Below are positions 44,601 through 56,082 of a stretch of DNA of 64,000 nt, in pieces. The stretch lies in assembly GCF_015354245.1 (NCBI RefSeq), contig NZ_JADKYZ010000004.1:248001-312000 (forward strand), in the 5' to 3' direction. The DNA comes from Diaphorobacter caeni (GTDB lineage Bacteria; Pseudomonadota; Gammaproteobacteria; Burkholderiales; Burkholderiaceae_C). Position 1 is the stretch's first letter. Every line of letters starts with the position of its first letter. Under the pieces are notes generated by a model, which saw only the letters and a program-made list of their open reading frames with translations, did no database searches and had not been told where the DNA came from. The translations under genes and the position numbers were made by a program.

Positions 44601-45404
44601 CTACCCCCCAGCCCCCAGCTGAACAGATATCTTCCGCGCCACCTCCTGCACAAGAGGAATCACCTCCCGCATCCGCGCCTCATCGGTATAGGCATCCGTA
44701 CTCGTCACGCTGATCGACGCCACGATCTCCCCGCTCGCATCCCGAACCGGCGCCCCCACGCAGCGGATCCCATCCACGTTCTCGTCCATGTCGAACGTGT
44801 AGCCCTTGGCCGCGTAGTTGGCCATGGCACCCAGCCATTCGTCCTCGGTCAGGCGACCGGCGAGGCCCTTTTCAAACTCCTGCTGATAGCGCTTTTTCCA
44901 CGCGGCGCGGCCATCGTCGAGGATCAGCGCCTTGCCGACCGAGGTGCAGCAGACCGGTTTGCGTCCGCCGATGCGGGTGTTGACTTCGATGGCGCGTTTT
45001 CCGCCGATCTTGTCGAGATAGATGATGCCCTCGTCCTCGTCCAGAGCGGCGAGGTGCACGGTGTCGAGCGTCTGTGCGGCGAGGTCTTCGAGGAAGGGTC
45101 TGGCGGTGGTGGTGACCGCCGATTCACGGTAGGCCATGAAGCCCAGTTCCACCAGGCGGCTGCCCAAACGGTAGCCCTTGCGCGGCTCGAAGCGCAGATA
45201 ACGGACCTCCACGAGCGCCGATGCCAGCCGGTGCGTGGTGCTGAAGGTGATGCCCGTTTTCTCGGAAATATCCTTGACGGTGCGGCAGCCGTCGGCGACG
45301 GCCGCCACGACCTCGAGACCGCGAAACAGGGTCTGGCTGGCGAGAGGTTTGGCGGTTTTGCCTGTTGTCGTTGTCGTCTTGTCGGTCATGTGAGGCGTGG
45401 GCAT
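44601..45404 (-). CDS. IclR-family transcriptional regulator
   Basis: A 267-residue regulator with a Thr-rich N-terminal tail. The winged helix is at ~20-85 (TLFRGLEVVAAVADG, ISEKTGITFSTTHRLASALV) and the effector domain carries TVHLAALDEDEGIIYLDKIG, RKPVCCTSVGKALIL and GIRCVGAPVRDASGEIVASI. These fit aromatic-catabolism IclR proteins such as MhpR or KdgR-like members. Three in-frame starts (45404, 45389 and a TTG further up) lack strong ribosome-binding sites; 45404 is a compromise. It is 63 bp behind the MFS gene on the same strand, and the mhpE/mhpF pair lies upstream, which suggests control of that group. Confidence 0.87.
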   Translation of the reverse strand: MPTPHMTDKTTTTTGKTAKPLASQTLFRGLEVVAAVADGCRTVKDISEKTGITFSTTHRLASALVEVRYLRFEPRKGYRLGSRLVELGFMAYRESAVTTTARPFLEDLAAQTLDTVHLAALDEDEGIIYLDKIGGKRAIEVNTRIGGRKPVCCTSVGKALILDDGRAAWKKRYQQEFEKGLAGRLTEDEWLGAMANYAAKGYTFDMDENVDGIRCVGAPVRDASGEIVASISVTSTDAYTDEARMREVIPLVQEVARKISVQLGAGG

Positions 45405-45467
45405 TGCTGGGAGCGTCGATGATTCATGATGACCATCGGCGCGACGCAATGCCGCACGCCTTGGGGA

Positions 45468-46841
45468 TCAGGAATCCAACGGTTGTCCGGTGCGGTCCTT
45501 GGTGAAGCTGATGGCGATCAGCGAGACCAGCGCGCACAGCGCGATGAAAATGGCGACCGGAACATAGCTGCCATGATAGCGAGCCATCAGCGCCGTGGCG
45601 ATCAGGGGCATGGGGCCGCCGACCAATGCGGCGCCGACCTGGTAGCCCAGCGAGATGCCGGTGTAGCGCACGTTGGGCGGAAAGCTCTCGGCGAAGAAGG
45701 TGCCGAGCACCGAGCCGTAGGTGGACCAGATGATCGAGAAGCCGATCACGACGGCGATGGTGGAGATCACCGCCGAGCCCTGATTGAGCAGCCAGAAGTA
45801 CGGTGCGGCATAGAGGGCGATGGCGATCGTGCCGATGACGAAGACCTTCTTGCGGCCGATGCGGTCGGACAGGGCGCCGAAGTACAGCATCACCGGCACG
45901 GCGATCAGCGCGGCGATCAGCACCACGTTGAGCGCTTCGACGCGCTTGTAACCGAGGCCCACGAGATACGAGATGGTGAAGGTCGCGAACAGGAAAAAGG
46001 TCGATGTCTCGACGAACTTCGCGCCGATGGCGACCAGCACCGGACGCCAGTGCTTGGTGATCGTTTCGGTCAGCGGCAGCTTCTTGGAAGCGGCGGCGGC
46101 GGACGGGTTGGCCTTGGCCTGCTCGGCGACCTTGCGGAACGACGGTGTTTCCTCGACCTTGTTGCGGATCCACATGCCGACCATCACCAGAACGATGGAG
46201 AGCACGAACGGAATGCGCCAGCCGTAGGACAGAAAGGCCTCTTCCGAGAACACGGTGCTCAGGCCCGAGGTGACGAGGTTGCCCAGCGCCAGACCAAACA
46301 GCGCGCCGGTCTGCGGCACCGCACCGAAGAAGCCGCGCTTGTTGGCGGGGGAGTATTCCACCGCCAGCAGCACGCCGCCGCCCCACTCGCCGCCAAGGGC
46401 CAGGCCCTGCAGCAGACGCAGCAGCGTGAGCAGGATCGGTGCCCACACGCCGATCTGGTCGTACGTTGGAGTCAAGCCGATCAGCACGGTGGACAGGCCC
46501 ATGATGGACAGCGTCATCACCAGCGTCTTCTTGCGACCGACACGGTCACCGATGTGGGCGAAGACGACGCCGCCGATGGGGCGGATCAAGAAGGCGAGCG
46601 CGAACGACGCGAGCGCCAGCAGTTGGCTGGTGACGGGATCGTCCGATGGGAAGAACAGCTTGCCGAAAACGATGGACGACATGGTTCCGTAGAGGAAATA
46701 GTCGTACCACTCGATGGTGCTGCCGACCGCGCTGCCGAAGAGCGCGCGGCGACGGTCTGCGTCGCTGATCTGGTTGTCCGGGGATGTTGGGCTGGACTGG
46801 GCCTTGTGGCCCGCTTGCGTTGTTGCCGCCATGGAATTCAC
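45468..46841 (-). CDS. MFS transporter, metabolite:H+ symporter (MHS) family
   Basis: A 457-residue twelve-helix transporter. MHS signatures are GSTIEWYDYFLYGTMSSIVF at the first helix, RPIGGVVFAHIGDRVGRKKT at loop 2-3, LRLLQGLALGGEWGGGVLLA and the second-half loop FGALSDRIGRKKVFVIG. Relatives import shikimate, alpha-ketoglutarate, proline/betaine or aromatic acids. Context with mhpE/mhpF and an IclR regulator favours an organic or aromatic acid. The ~260-bp gap upstream holds an AT-rich stretch with GTACTTGGAGGTACCGTAC, a palindrome-rich promoter-like region. Confidence 0.93.
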   Translation of the reverse strand: MNSMAATTQAGHKAQSSPTSPDNQISDADRRRALFGSAVGSTIEWYDYFLYGTMSSIVFGKLFFPSDDPVTSQLLALASFALAFLIRPIGGVVFAHIGDRVGRKKTLVMTLSIMGLSTVLIGLTPTYDQIGVWAPILLTLLRLLQGLALGGEWGGGVLLAVEYSPANKRGFFGAVPQTGALFGLALGNLVTSGLSTVFSEEAFLSYGWRIPFVLSIVLVMVGMWIRNKVEETPSFRKVAEQAKANPSAAAASKKLPLTETITKHWRPVLVAIGAKFVETSTFFLFATFTISYLVGLGYKRVEALNVVLIAALIAVPVMLYFGALSDRIGRKKVFVIGTIAIALYAAPYFWLLNQGSAVISTIAVVIGFSIIWSTYGSVLGTFFAESFPPNVRYTGISLGYQVGAALVGGPMPLIATALMARYHGSYVPVAIFIALCALVSLIAISFTKDRTGQPLDS

Positions 46842-47029
46842 TTGTCTCTACTTACCAAAAAACTGACCGGGTACTTGGAGGTACCGTACTGACCAAAAAA
46901 TCGTACTGTCGCTGTCAAACGGAAAAACGAAATCGAAAACTGGAATCGAAAATCGAAAATGCCGCACGAAACTGGCGCGGCCCAAGCGAGGGCAGCCGCG
47001 CAAGGGCCGCCCCGCCGCGCTGGCTGCGT

Positions 47030-47067
47030 CCCCCTGCCCGAAACGCAACGCGTTTCGAGAGCGGGGG
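47030..47067. terminator. GC-rich hairpin after mhpE, probable transcript end
   Basis: CCCCC at 47030-47034 pairs with GGGGG at 47063-47067, and CGAAACGC pairs with GCGTTTCG inside. It is 35 bases beyond the mhpE stop on the minus strand. There is no T-tract, so it may stabilise the 3' end or act with Rho rather than terminate by itself. It separates mhpE from the MFS promoter. Confidence 0.5.
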
Positions 47068-47101
47068 AAGGCGCGAAGCGACTCAGGGGGGTCTTCCAGA
47101 A

Positions 47102-48127
47102 TCAGGCAGCTGCGCGCTGCTTGAGGATGTCCAGCGCCACGTCGACGATCATGTCTTCCTGACCGCCGACCATGCGGCGCTTGCCAAGCTCGACCAGGAT
47201 GTCCACGGTCTTGAGGTCGTACTTGGCCGCTGCCGCTTCGGAGTGGCGCAGGAACGAGCTGTAGACACCTGCATAGCCGAGCGCCAGCGTTTCGCGGTCC
47301 ACGCGCACGGGACGGTCCTGCAGCGGACGCACGATGTCGTCGGCCGCATCCATAAGCTTGTACAGATCGGTGCCGTGGTTCCAGCCCATACGGTCGATGG
47401 CGGCGATGAAGGCCTCGAGCGGCGCATTGCCCGCGCCCGCGCCCATGCCGGCGAGGCTGGCGTCCACGCGATCGCAGCCCTCTTCCACCGCGACGATGGA
47501 GTTGGCCACGCCGAGGCTCAGGTTGTGGTGGGCGTGCATGCCGGTCTGCGTTTCCGGCTTGAGCGTGTCCTTGAACGCGCGGAAGCGGTCACGCACGTCG
47601 TTCATGCCCAGAGCGCCGCCGGAGTCCACCACGTAGCAGCAGGTCGCGCCGTAGCTTTCCATCAGCTTGGCCTGCTCGGCCAGCGCCTTGGGCGTGGTCA
47701 TGTGGCTCATCATCAGGAAGCCCACGGTGTCCATGCCAAGCTTGCGGGCGTACTCGATGTGCTGGCGCGAGACGTCCGCCTCGGTGCAGTGCGTGGCCAC
47801 GCGCACCACGCGCACGCCGGCGTCGTAGGCGTTCTTCAGATCATGGACGGTGCCGATGCCGGGCAGCAGCAGCGTGGCGATCTTGGCGTGCTTGACCACG
47901 CTGGCCACGCCCTCGATCCACTCCAGATCGGTGTGTGCGCCGAAGCCGTAGTTGAAGCTCGAACCCTGCAGGCCGTCGCCGTGCGCGACTTCGATGGAGT
48001 CCACCTTGGCGTCATCGAGCGCCTTGGCGATCTGCTTGGCGTTCTCGACGCTGTACTGATGACGGATGGCGTGGCTGCCATCGCGCAAAGTCACGTCGGA
48101 GATGTAGATTTTCTTGTTCGGATTCAT
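47102..48127 (-). CDS. mhpE: 4-hydroxy-2-oxovalerate aldolase
   Basis: A 341-residue DmpG/MhpE/BphI-type aldolase (usual length ~340). The N-terminal [17 protein letters not shown] carries the catalytic Arg and the metal-ligand Asp; [11 protein letters not shown] provides the His-x-His metal ligands. The C-terminal communication domain is complete ([17 protein letters not shown]). It splits 4-hydroxy-2-oxovalerate to pyruvate and acetaldehyde and channels acetaldehyde to the dehydrogenase. The partner gene is 14 bp upstream on the same strand. The pair is usually called mhpE/mhpF, dmpGF or bphIJ; the symbol here does not imply a specific pathway. Confidence 0.95.
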   Translation of the reverse strand: MNPNKKIYISDVTLRDGSHAIRHQYSVENAKQIAKALDDAKVDSIEVAHGDGLQGSSFNYGFGAHTDLEWIEGVASVVKHAKIATLLLPGIGTVHDLKNAYDAGVRVVRVATHCTEADVSRQHIEYARKLGMDTVGFLMMSHMTTPKALAEQAKLMESYGATCCYVVDSGGALGMNDVRDRFRAFKDTLKPETQTGMHAHHNLSLGVANSIVAVEEGCDRVDASLAGMGAGAGNAPLEAFIAAIDRMGWNHGTDLYKLMDAADDIVRPLQDRPVRVDRETLALGYAGVYSSFLRHSEAAAAKYDLKTVDILVELGKRRMVGGQEDMIVDVALDILKQRAAA

Positions 48128-48141
48128 GGTGTGTCGTCTCC

Positions 48142-49101
48142 TCAGGCGGTCGCAAGTTCTGCGGCCAGCATGCGTGCGGCCATGTGTTCTGCGGTGCGCA
48201 GACCGGCGCTGGTCATGATGTCCAGATTGCCCGCGTAAGCAGGCAGGTAGTGCGCGGCGCCTTCCACTTCGAGGAACACCGAGGTCTTCAGACCTGTGAG
48301 CGCGTCGCCCACACCCGGAATGCGGATAGGTTGCGTGATGCGGTCGAACTGCACCTTCTGCTTGAGGCGGTAGCCAGGCACGTAGGACTGCACTGCGGCG
48401 GCCATCTGCTCGACGGACCTGGCGATGGCGTCCTCGTCGGCCAGCTCGCTGAGCGTGTAAACGGTGTCGCGCATGATCAGCGGCGGCTCGGCCGGATTCA
48501 GCACGATGATCGCCTTGCCCTTGGTGGCACCGCCGACGACTTCAATCGCCTTCGACGTGGTTTCGGTGAACTCGTCGATGTTGGCGCGCGTGCCGGGGCC
48601 AGCGCTCTTGCTGGAGATGGAGGCGACGATCTCGCCGTAGTGCACCTTGGCCACGCGCGAGACGGCGGCGACCATGGGAATCGTGGCCTGGCCACCGCAG
48701 GTGACCATGTTCACGTTGAGCGCGTCGAGGTGGTCCTCGCCGTTCACCACGGGGATGCAGTAGGGACCGATGGCGGCGGGCGTCAGGTCGATCATGCGGA
48801 TGCCGGGCTTCAGGCTGCGCAGGAAGGCGTCGTTCTTGACGTGGGCGCCCGCGCTGGTGGCGTCGAACACGAAGTCGATGTCCTGGAACTCGGGCAGTCG
48901 GGTCAGTCCTTCGACGCCTTCATGCGTGATGGCCACGCCCATGCGCGCGGCGCGGGCCAGGCCGTCGGAGTTGGGATCGATGCCGACCATGGCGCCCATC
49001 TCGATGTGCTTGCCGTGGCGCAGGATCTTGATCATCAAGTCCGTACCGATGTTGCCGCTACCAACGATGGCGGCCTTGAGTTTGCGTTGAGCGTTTGACA
49101 C
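48142..49101 (-). CDS. mhpF: Acetaldehyde dehydrogenase (acylating)
   Basis: A 319-residue enzyme. The NAD loop is [16 protein letters not shown] (Gly14-Gly19) and the catalytic Cys135 is in [14 protein letters not shown]. The C-terminal half contains [17 protein letters not shown] and [20 protein letters not shown]. It converts acetaldehyde, NAD+ and CoA to acetyl-CoA in complex with the aldolase encoded next. No ring-cleavage dioxygenase, hydrolase or 2-oxopent-4-enoate hydratase is near, so the pair serves a pathway whose upper enzymes are elsewhere. Confidence 0.95.
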   Translation of the reverse strand: MSNAQRKLKAAIVGSGNIGTDLMIKILRHGKHIEMGAMVGIDPNSDGLARAARMGVAITHEGVEGLTRLPEFQDIDFVFDATSAGAHVKNDAFLRSLKPGIRMIDLTPAAIGPYCIPVVNGEDHLDALNVNMVTCGGQATIPMVAAVSRVAKVHYGEIVASISSKSAGPGTRANIDEFTETTSKAIEVVGGATKGKAIIVLNPAEPPLIMRDTVYTLSELADEDAIARSVEQMAAAVQSYVPGYRLKQKVQFDRITQPIRIPGVGDALTGLKTSVFLEVEGAAHYLPAYAGNLDIMTSAGLRTAEHMAARMLAAELATA

Positions 49102-49180
49102 TTGACTCCTTCCTTTTCAGGGCCCGGCCCTGTGTGTTTTCAGGATGCGAAGTTTAGGGAAGTTTTTTTTAATTATCAAC

Positions 49181-49201
49181 ATATGAATGTATTTCTCATA
49201 T
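49181..49201. promoter_or_regulatory. Operator-like inverted repeat upstream of mhpF
   Basis: ATATGA and TCATAT are inverted around a 9-base centre in an AT-rich island (about 49160-49215) 80 bases upstream of the mhpF start. The spacing fits a dimeric regulator, for example the IclR protein of this cluster. The rest of the 395-bp gap to maeB shows no gene; the last ~60 bases before maeB should contain its promoter (TTTCACTCC...TACAAT spacing is -35/-10-like). Confidence 0.4.
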
Positions 49202-49496
49202 ATTGAGTATTCAACAGAATGCCGACCACGCAATGGGGCAGGCCGGAATGGGGGTTTGCGAGCAGGGCTGAAACGGCGAATGCAAGCACCGACTTGGTGC
49301 CAAAGCCGCATGAACTGGTGTTTTCGCGCTACAAAAGGCATTTCGCCATGCCAATTGCGCATCTGGTCATCACAACTGTTTCACTCCACAGCCAAATGAC
49401 AGGCAAGCGGCCTACAATCGGCTCCCCTGTTCACGCTGACGGCTGTCTCAGATCATTGGAATGCACCGTCAGCATTGCCTCTGCTGGAGACTCTTG

Positions 49497-51806
<2,310 letters not shown>

Positions 51807-51853
51807 GTCCATCATCCAAAGCAAGCGCTGACTTTCGCTCTGGATTGTTGACC

Positions 51854-51891
51854 AAGGGACTGCCCATTTTTTGGGCAGTCCCTTGCTTTTT
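51854..51891 (+). terminator. Rho-independent terminator of maeB
   Basis: AAGGGACTGCCCA and its exact reverse complement form a 13-bp stem around a T5 loop, followed by GCTTTTTG. This is a textbook intrinsic terminator 47 bases after the maeB stop. It isolates the downstream ribonuclease gene from maeB transcription. Confidence 0.93.
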
Positions 51892-51960
51892 GTGGGTCTT
51901 TGAGTCAAACTATTGCCTCGAAATTCCGGGTAAACCCGTAGTTTCCGAAAGGTGTCGTTG

Positions 51961-52389
51961 ATGTTGAAGGCTGTCGCCGTATCGGCGCAAAGAACTGGCT
52001 TCAAGGCCGGTTTGGCAGGTTTGGCGTACGCTTTGTTGACGCTGTCCTCAGGGGCACCGCTCACGGCATTCGCTCGTCAGAATGTTGCCATTGATCCCGT
52101 CTCAGCCACCATTTCGGTTGCAGAGTTGCCGGCTCAGGCCCGCACCACCTATGCACTGATCAAGGAAGGCGGTCCTTTCGCAAACGAGAAGGACGGTTCT
52201 GTTTTTGGCAACTACGAACGCCAGCTTCCCAAAGCGCGGCGCGGTTACTACCACGAATACACCGTCAAGACGCCTGGAGCCCGCAATCGGGGGGCTCGGC
52301 GCATCGTCTGCGGCGGACCACCAAGAGTGCCTGACGCCTGTTACTACACCAACGACCACTACGCGAGTTTCCGAGAGATCAAGGAATAA
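51961..52389 (+). CDS. Secreted guanyl-specific ribonuclease (RNase Sa/barnase superfamily)
   Basis: A 142-residue protein. ATG 51961 has AAAGG 8 bases upstream. Residues 1-38 form a basic-hydrophobic signal peptide ending TAFA. The catalytic core YYHEYTVKTPGARNRG and RRIVCGG with YYTNDHYASF closely matches microbial N1/T1-type RNases: Glu99 (general base), Arg114 and His133 correspond to Glu54, Arg69 and His85 of RNase Sa. Two cysteines (117 and 127) may form a disulfide. It cleaves RNA 3' of guanosine outside the cytoplasm. The barstar-like gene 143 bp downstream would protect the producing cell. Confidence 0.92.
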   Translation: MLKAVAVSAQRTGFKAGLAGLAYALLTLSSGAPLTAFARQNVAIDPVSATISVAELPAQARTTYALIKEGGPFANEKDGSVFGNYERQLPKARRGYYHEYTVKTPGARNRGARRIVCGGPPRVPDACYYTNDHYASFREIKE

Positions 52390-52532
52390 CTGTCAACCAA
52401 CCACTATTCTGCTGTTCCAGAAGGACGCAGAGGCTTGGCGATACTGAGTTATCAGCACACAATTCCCTGTTCACCCGAAATAATCGAAACATTCATCTTT
52501 TTGTGGATATCTAACAAGAAAGAGCAACGGAG

Positions 52533-52961
52533 ATGGAAATGCCACTTCGTCACGATCAGGACAACACGCTGCTGCGCGGCGTGCGCCCCAACATCGTCCA
52601 GTCCATCCGCGCCTATCGCATCCAGGATCTGCAGACCGCAGCTCAGGCGATGGGCAACCACTTCCTGTACGCCAATCTGGCGCACGCACAGTCCAAGCAG
52701 GACATCCTCGACCTGATCGCCCAGCAGTTCATGTTCCCGACGCACTTCGGCAAGAACTTCGACGCGCTCTACGACTGCATGACCGACCCGCTGCACAAGT
52801 CCGGCCCACAGCCTGGCTTCATCATCGTGCTCGAGCAGATCCCGACGACGCCCAAGTTCGACAAGGAAGCCCGCGAGCAGCTGCTCGACATCTTCCGTGA
52901 CGCCGCCGACTACTGGGCAGACCGCAAGATCTCGTTCCGCTGCTTCTATTCTTTTCTGTAG
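52533..52961 (+). CDS. Barstar-family ribonuclease inhibitor
   Basis: A 142-residue cytoplasmic protein without a signal peptide. The barstar core is readable: IRAYRIQDLQTAAQAMGNHF, SKQDILDLIAQQFMFPTHFG, KNFDALYDCMTD and FIIVLEQIPTTPKFDKEARE. The acidic residues after KNFDALYDCM lie where barstar plugs the RNase active site. ATG 52533 sits directly on its GGAG; an internal ATG at 52539 with better spacing may be the real start. It pairs with the RNase gene upstream. Confidence 0.9.
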   Translation: MEMPLRHDQDNTLLRGVRPNIVQSIRAYRIQDLQTAAQAMGNHFLYANLAHAQSKQDILDLIAQQFMFPTHFGKNFDALYDCMTDPLHKSGPQPGFIIVLEQIPTTPKFDKEAREQLLDIFRDAADYWADRKISFRCFYSFL

Positions 52962-52984
52962 CCCGTTCTGCAACCTCAGGCCAA

Positions 52985-53161
52985 GTGGAACGGGCCAGCG
53001 TGGCCAAAACCGCCGTCAATCGGCGAGCCCCCGCTATCGAAATCGTAGTAGACAGATCCAAGGGCGAAACCATGCCCACCGACAGGATCGTGGATATCAC
53101 CCCGCAGGCCCTGCGGATGAGCAGCCCGTTCAACGCTCGCTACTGGCTAGCTGCAGCCTGA
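52985..53161 (+). CDS. Small unknown protein downstream of barstar
   Basis: A 58-codon frame starting with GTG 24 bases after the barstar stop and ending TGA at 53159-53161. The predicted peptide has a balanced composition (VNRRAPAIEIVVDRSKGE, then MPTDRIVDITPQALRM) rather than the Arg/Ser/Cys-rich look of shadow frames. No domain is recognised. An internal ATG at 53072 would give a 29-residue product. No clear ribosome-binding site. It could be a real small gene or the end of a decayed one. Confidence 0.35.
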   Translation: MERASVAKTAVNRRAPAIEIVVDRSKGETMPTDRIVDITPQALRMSSPFNARYWLAAA

Positions 53162-53241
53162 TGTTGATAAAACGCGTCAATTGACAGCAATTGGCGCGTT
53201 TTTTGTTTTTGCTTTTTGCTTTTTGCTTTTTTGTTTGAGGG

Positions 53242-53738
53242 CGGAGGCCGGGAGTTCCGCCCGGCGGCGGAGTAACTTTTTGGTCTTGCCCAAAAAGTCA
53301 CCAAAAATGCGTTTTTCAATACCCGCGGCAGAACTCGCTTTGCGCTTCGCGCGCCGCTCGGGCAACCGCCGCGAGTCAGATGTTCACTCGAAGGTGTGTT
53401 CGGCACGTCGCTTCGCTCGTGCCGCGCATCTCGCGACTTCGCGAGATGTGGGTGCGCCAGTGTTTTGCGTTTTTTAATTGCTAGTTGGATCAACTTCGCT
53501 CAAAAGCGCAGTGGGCATTTGCCGCCCAACCCAACTCAACAAACACCCCGGCACGAGCGAAGCAAAGTGCCGCAAATACCTCTTGGTCAAGCACTGGCTC
53601 GCGGCGGTTGTCCGAACGAAGCGACGCAGTCGCGCAGTGAGTTCTGCCGCGTGACCCCGTATTCAAAAGCGCGCTTTTGGTGACTTTTCGCGCGCAAGCG
53701 AAAAGTTACTCGCCCGCCGGGGCGAGACCCGGCCTCCG
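53242..53738 (+). repeat. ~500-bp palindromic repeat, copy B
   Basis: Nearly the same sequence and orientation as 44064-44562. Differences are concentrated in the centre (around the GCGCCAG...TTTTTAATTG loop) and at the right end, where the terminal arm has drifted to TACTCGCCCGCCGGGGCGAG. The left end keeps CGGAGGCCGGGAGTTCCGCC. It ends 4 bases from the rsmA stop codon, filling the convergent gap after the barstar locus as copy A fills that after the deaminase gene. Preceding bases are T-rich (repeated GCTTTTT). Confidence 0.88.
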
Positions 53739-53741
53739 CTC

Positions 53742-54530
53742 TCAGCCCCGGGCAGAAGGAGCAGAGCCCTTCAGCTCCAACGCCAAGCGCACATACTCCT
53801 CAACCGGCACCTCCTCAGCCCGCCGCTGAACATCAAACTCCCCGGTGAAGCCCCGCGCCTCCAGCCACTTCCCGAGCGTATTGCGCAAGATCTTGCGCCG
53901 CTGCGAAAACGCCACCTGCACCATCTCCTCCATGAGCTTCACGTCCACGGGAGCGGGATTCGCCTTGGGCACCATGCGCACCACGGCGCTGTCCACGCGC
54001 GGTGGCGGGTCAAAGCTCTCGGGCGGCACGAACAGGAAGTTCTCCATGTCGTAGCGCCACTGCAGCATCACCGAGAGGCGGCCGTAGTCGCCCGAGGACG
54101 GATCGGCCACCATGCGGTCGATCACTTCCTTCTGCAGCATGAAATGCTGATCCTGGATGACGTTCACATGCTCCAGCAGATGAAACAGGATGGGCGTCGA
54201 GATGTTGTAGGGCAGATTGCCCACCACGCGCACCTTGGGCACGTTCATGTCGGCGGCGACCTTGGCGAAATCCACGCGCAACACGTCGGACTCGATCACC
54301 GTGAGCTGGCCGTGGCCACGCAGGCGCTGGGCCAGATCGCGGTCAAGCTCGATCACGGTGAGATGACCGAGGCGCTCCACCAGCGGCTGGGTGAGCGCGG
54401 CGAGTCCCGGGCCGATCTCGACCATGGGCTCGCCCGCGACAGGGGCGATGCCGTCCACGATGGATTCGATGATGTACGTGTCGCTCAGGAAGTGCTGACC
54501 GAAGCGCTTGCGCGCAATATGCTTGCTCAT
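53742..54530 (-). CDS. rsmA: 16S rRNA (adenine1518/1519-N6) dimethyltransferase RsmA (KsgA)
   Basis: A 262-residue methyltransferase. The N-terminus [10 protein letters not shown] is the family signature; motif I is [10 protein letters not shown], the acidic motif II end is VIELDRD, and the catalytic motif IV is [10 protein letters not shown]. The C-terminal domain ends [10 protein letters not shown] and [10 protein letters not shown]. It dimethylates two adenosines in the helix-45 loop of 16S rRNA late in 30S assembly. It lies 46 bp behind surA on the same strand; pdxA, which separates them in enterobacteria, is missing. No Shine-Dalgarno is visible just before the ATG; a hairpin occupies that place. 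Confidence 0.97.
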   Translation of the reverse strand: MSKHIARKRFGQHFLSDTYIIESIVDGIAPVAGEPMVEIGPGLAALTQPLVERLGHLTVIELDRDLAQRLRGHGQLTVIESDVLRVDFAKVAADMNVPKVRVVGNLPYNISTPILFHLLEHVNVIQDQHFMLQKEVIDRMVADPSSGDYGRLSVMLQWRYDMENFLFVPPESFDPPPRVDSAVVRMVPKANPAPVDVKLMEEMVQVAFSQRRKILRNTLGKWLEARGFTGEFDVQRRAEEVPVEEYVRLALELKGSAPSARG

Positions 54531-54536
54531 AATGAA

Positions 54537-54560
54537 AATTGGCAGCCGTTGCTGCCAGTT
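54537..54560 (-). terminator. Hairpin between surA and rsmA (terminator or attenuator-like)
   Basis: On the minus strand AACTGGCAGC-AACG-GCTGCCAATT forms a ~10-bp stem followed by TTCATT and then the rsmA ATG. The T-rich tail is short. It could reduce read-through from surA or mask the rsmA start. Confidence 0.55.
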
Positions 54561-54576
54561 GAATGCTTGATCCTGT

Positions 54577-55998
54577 TTACTGAGGAGGCTCGCGGAATTC
54601 CACGTATGCTCTGGATCGCGTTTCCTGCATCCAGTTGTTGTAGGCCTCGTCGAGCTTCTTCTCGCGCACCACGTCGCGGATCATCTCGCGCTGCTCGCGC
54701 TGGCTCAGCTTGACCTCGCGGCGATCCAGCAGCTGGATCAGGTGCATGCCGAAACGCGAGAGCAGCGGCTGGCTGATCTGGCCCGGCTGCAGCGATTCCA
54801 CCACCTGCTCGAACTCCGGCACGTAGCGGCCATGCCCGGCCCAGCCGAGATCGCCGCCGTTCTGTGCGCTGCCGTCCTGCGAGTACTCGCGGGCCAGCGC
54901 CTCGAATGTCGCCTGGCCGCTCTCGATGCGGCGGCGGTAGTCTTCCAGCCGCTGTGCGGCATCCTGCTCGGACTGCTTGGGTCCCATGCGCAGCAGGATG
55001 TGGCGCACGTGCGACTGCACCGCCACGGACGGCACGCCCGAGAGCGAGCGGTCCACGACCTTGAGGATGTGAAAGCCCGCGGGCGAACGGATCGGGCCGA
55101 CCAGGCTGCCGACGGTCGCTTTTTGCGTGGCGTTGACGAAGAGCTCCGGATAACGATCCGCGGGACGCAGCCCCATCAGGCCACCCTGCTTCGCGTCGGC
55201 CGCATCCGAGGACGCACGCGCGGCCTCGAAAAAGTCCTTGCCGCTGCGGATGTCGACCATCAGCTTTTCCGCCTTGGCTTTCTGCGCCTCCACGGTTTCG
55301 GGCGAAGCGCCTTCGGGCACGGCGATCAGAATGTGGCCCAGATTGATTTCCGGGCTGGCAACGGCCGCGCTGCTCGCGGAGGCATTGCGCTGCTCGCTCA
55401 GATACTGGTCGATGTCGGTCTCCGAGACCTTGACCCGTGAATCCACCTCGCGCTCGCGCAGGCGCTGGGCCAGCATCTGGTTGCGAAGCTCGCCACGGAA
55501 CTGTTCCTTGCTGATGCCGTCCTGCGCGAGGCGGCGGAACATGTCCTCTTCGGCGATCTGGTTCTGCTGCGCCACCGACTTCACGGCCTGCGACACCGCG
55601 AATTCATCGACCTTGAGGCCCATTTCCTTGGCGTTCTGGATCTGGATCTTCTCCATGATCAGGCGCTCGAGTACCTCCTTGGCCAGAACGCTCTCGGGAG
55701 GCTGCTGGCCACCTCCCTGGCCCGCCATCTGGGCGCGCACGCGCTCCATGCGGATCTGCACGTCGTTGTTGGTGATCGGCTCGGAATTCACCACGGCCAC
55801 GATGAAATCAGCCGAGCGGGTGGTGGTGCGCCCGCCCGTGGCGGTTGCGGCGGGCAGCGTCACGCTGGGCGTCAGGCGCGGCGCCTGCGGTGTGCCCGCT
55901 GGCCGCAGGCCCTGCGCGGAGGCGGCCATCGGCAGCAGCACGGCCGACGACAGAACAGCGGCGGAAACAAGACCCAAAGTCAGTGCACGAATTTTCAT
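54577..55998 (-). CDS. surA: Periplasmic chaperone/peptidyl-prolyl isomerase SurA
   Basis: A 473-residue SurA. ATG 55998 starts a clean signal peptide ([20 protein letters not shown], cleavage near ASA-Q). The frame is open 30 bases further, but that start (GTG) would bury the signal. The SurA N-domain ([20 protein letters not shown]) is followed by two parvulin domains: the first around [13 protein letters not shown] and the second around [18 protein letters not shown] with [13 protein letters not shown]. It escorts outer-membrane proteins, including LptD encoded upstream, across the periplasm. Confidence 0.96.
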   Translation of the reverse strand: MKIRALTLGLVSAAVLSSAVLLPMAASAQGLRPAGTPQAPRLTPSVTLPAATATGGRTTTRSADFIVAVVNSEPITNNDVQIRMERVRAQMAGQGGGQQPPESVLAKEVLERLIMEKIQIQNAKEMGLKVDEFAVSQAVKSVAQQNQIAEEDMFRRLAQDGISKEQFRGELRNQMLAQRLREREVDSRVKVSETDIDQYLSEQRNASASSAAVASPEINLGHILIAVPEGASPETVEAQKAKAEKLMVDIRSGKDFFEAARASSDAADAKQGGLMGLRPADRYPELFVNATQKATVGSLVGPIRSPAGFHILKVVDRSLSGVPSVAVQSHVRHILLRMGPKQSEQDAAQRLEDYRRRIESGQATFEALAREYSQDGSAQNGGDLGWAGHGRYVPEFEQVVESLQPGQISQPLLSRFGMHLIQLLDRREVKLSQREQREMIRDVVREKKLDEAYNNWMQETRSRAYVEFREPPQ

Positions 55999-56082
55999 GA
56001 CATCTTCAAAAGTAAACGGGCGATTCACGCCCCATGCGGTCGTCGCGTCCAGTCGCCCGTGCGCCGTCCAACCGCTGCATTG

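Noticed and set aside
47030-47067. A strong intrinsic terminator
   Set aside because: The stem is good but no T-tract follows on either strand, so it is reported only as a probable transcript end.
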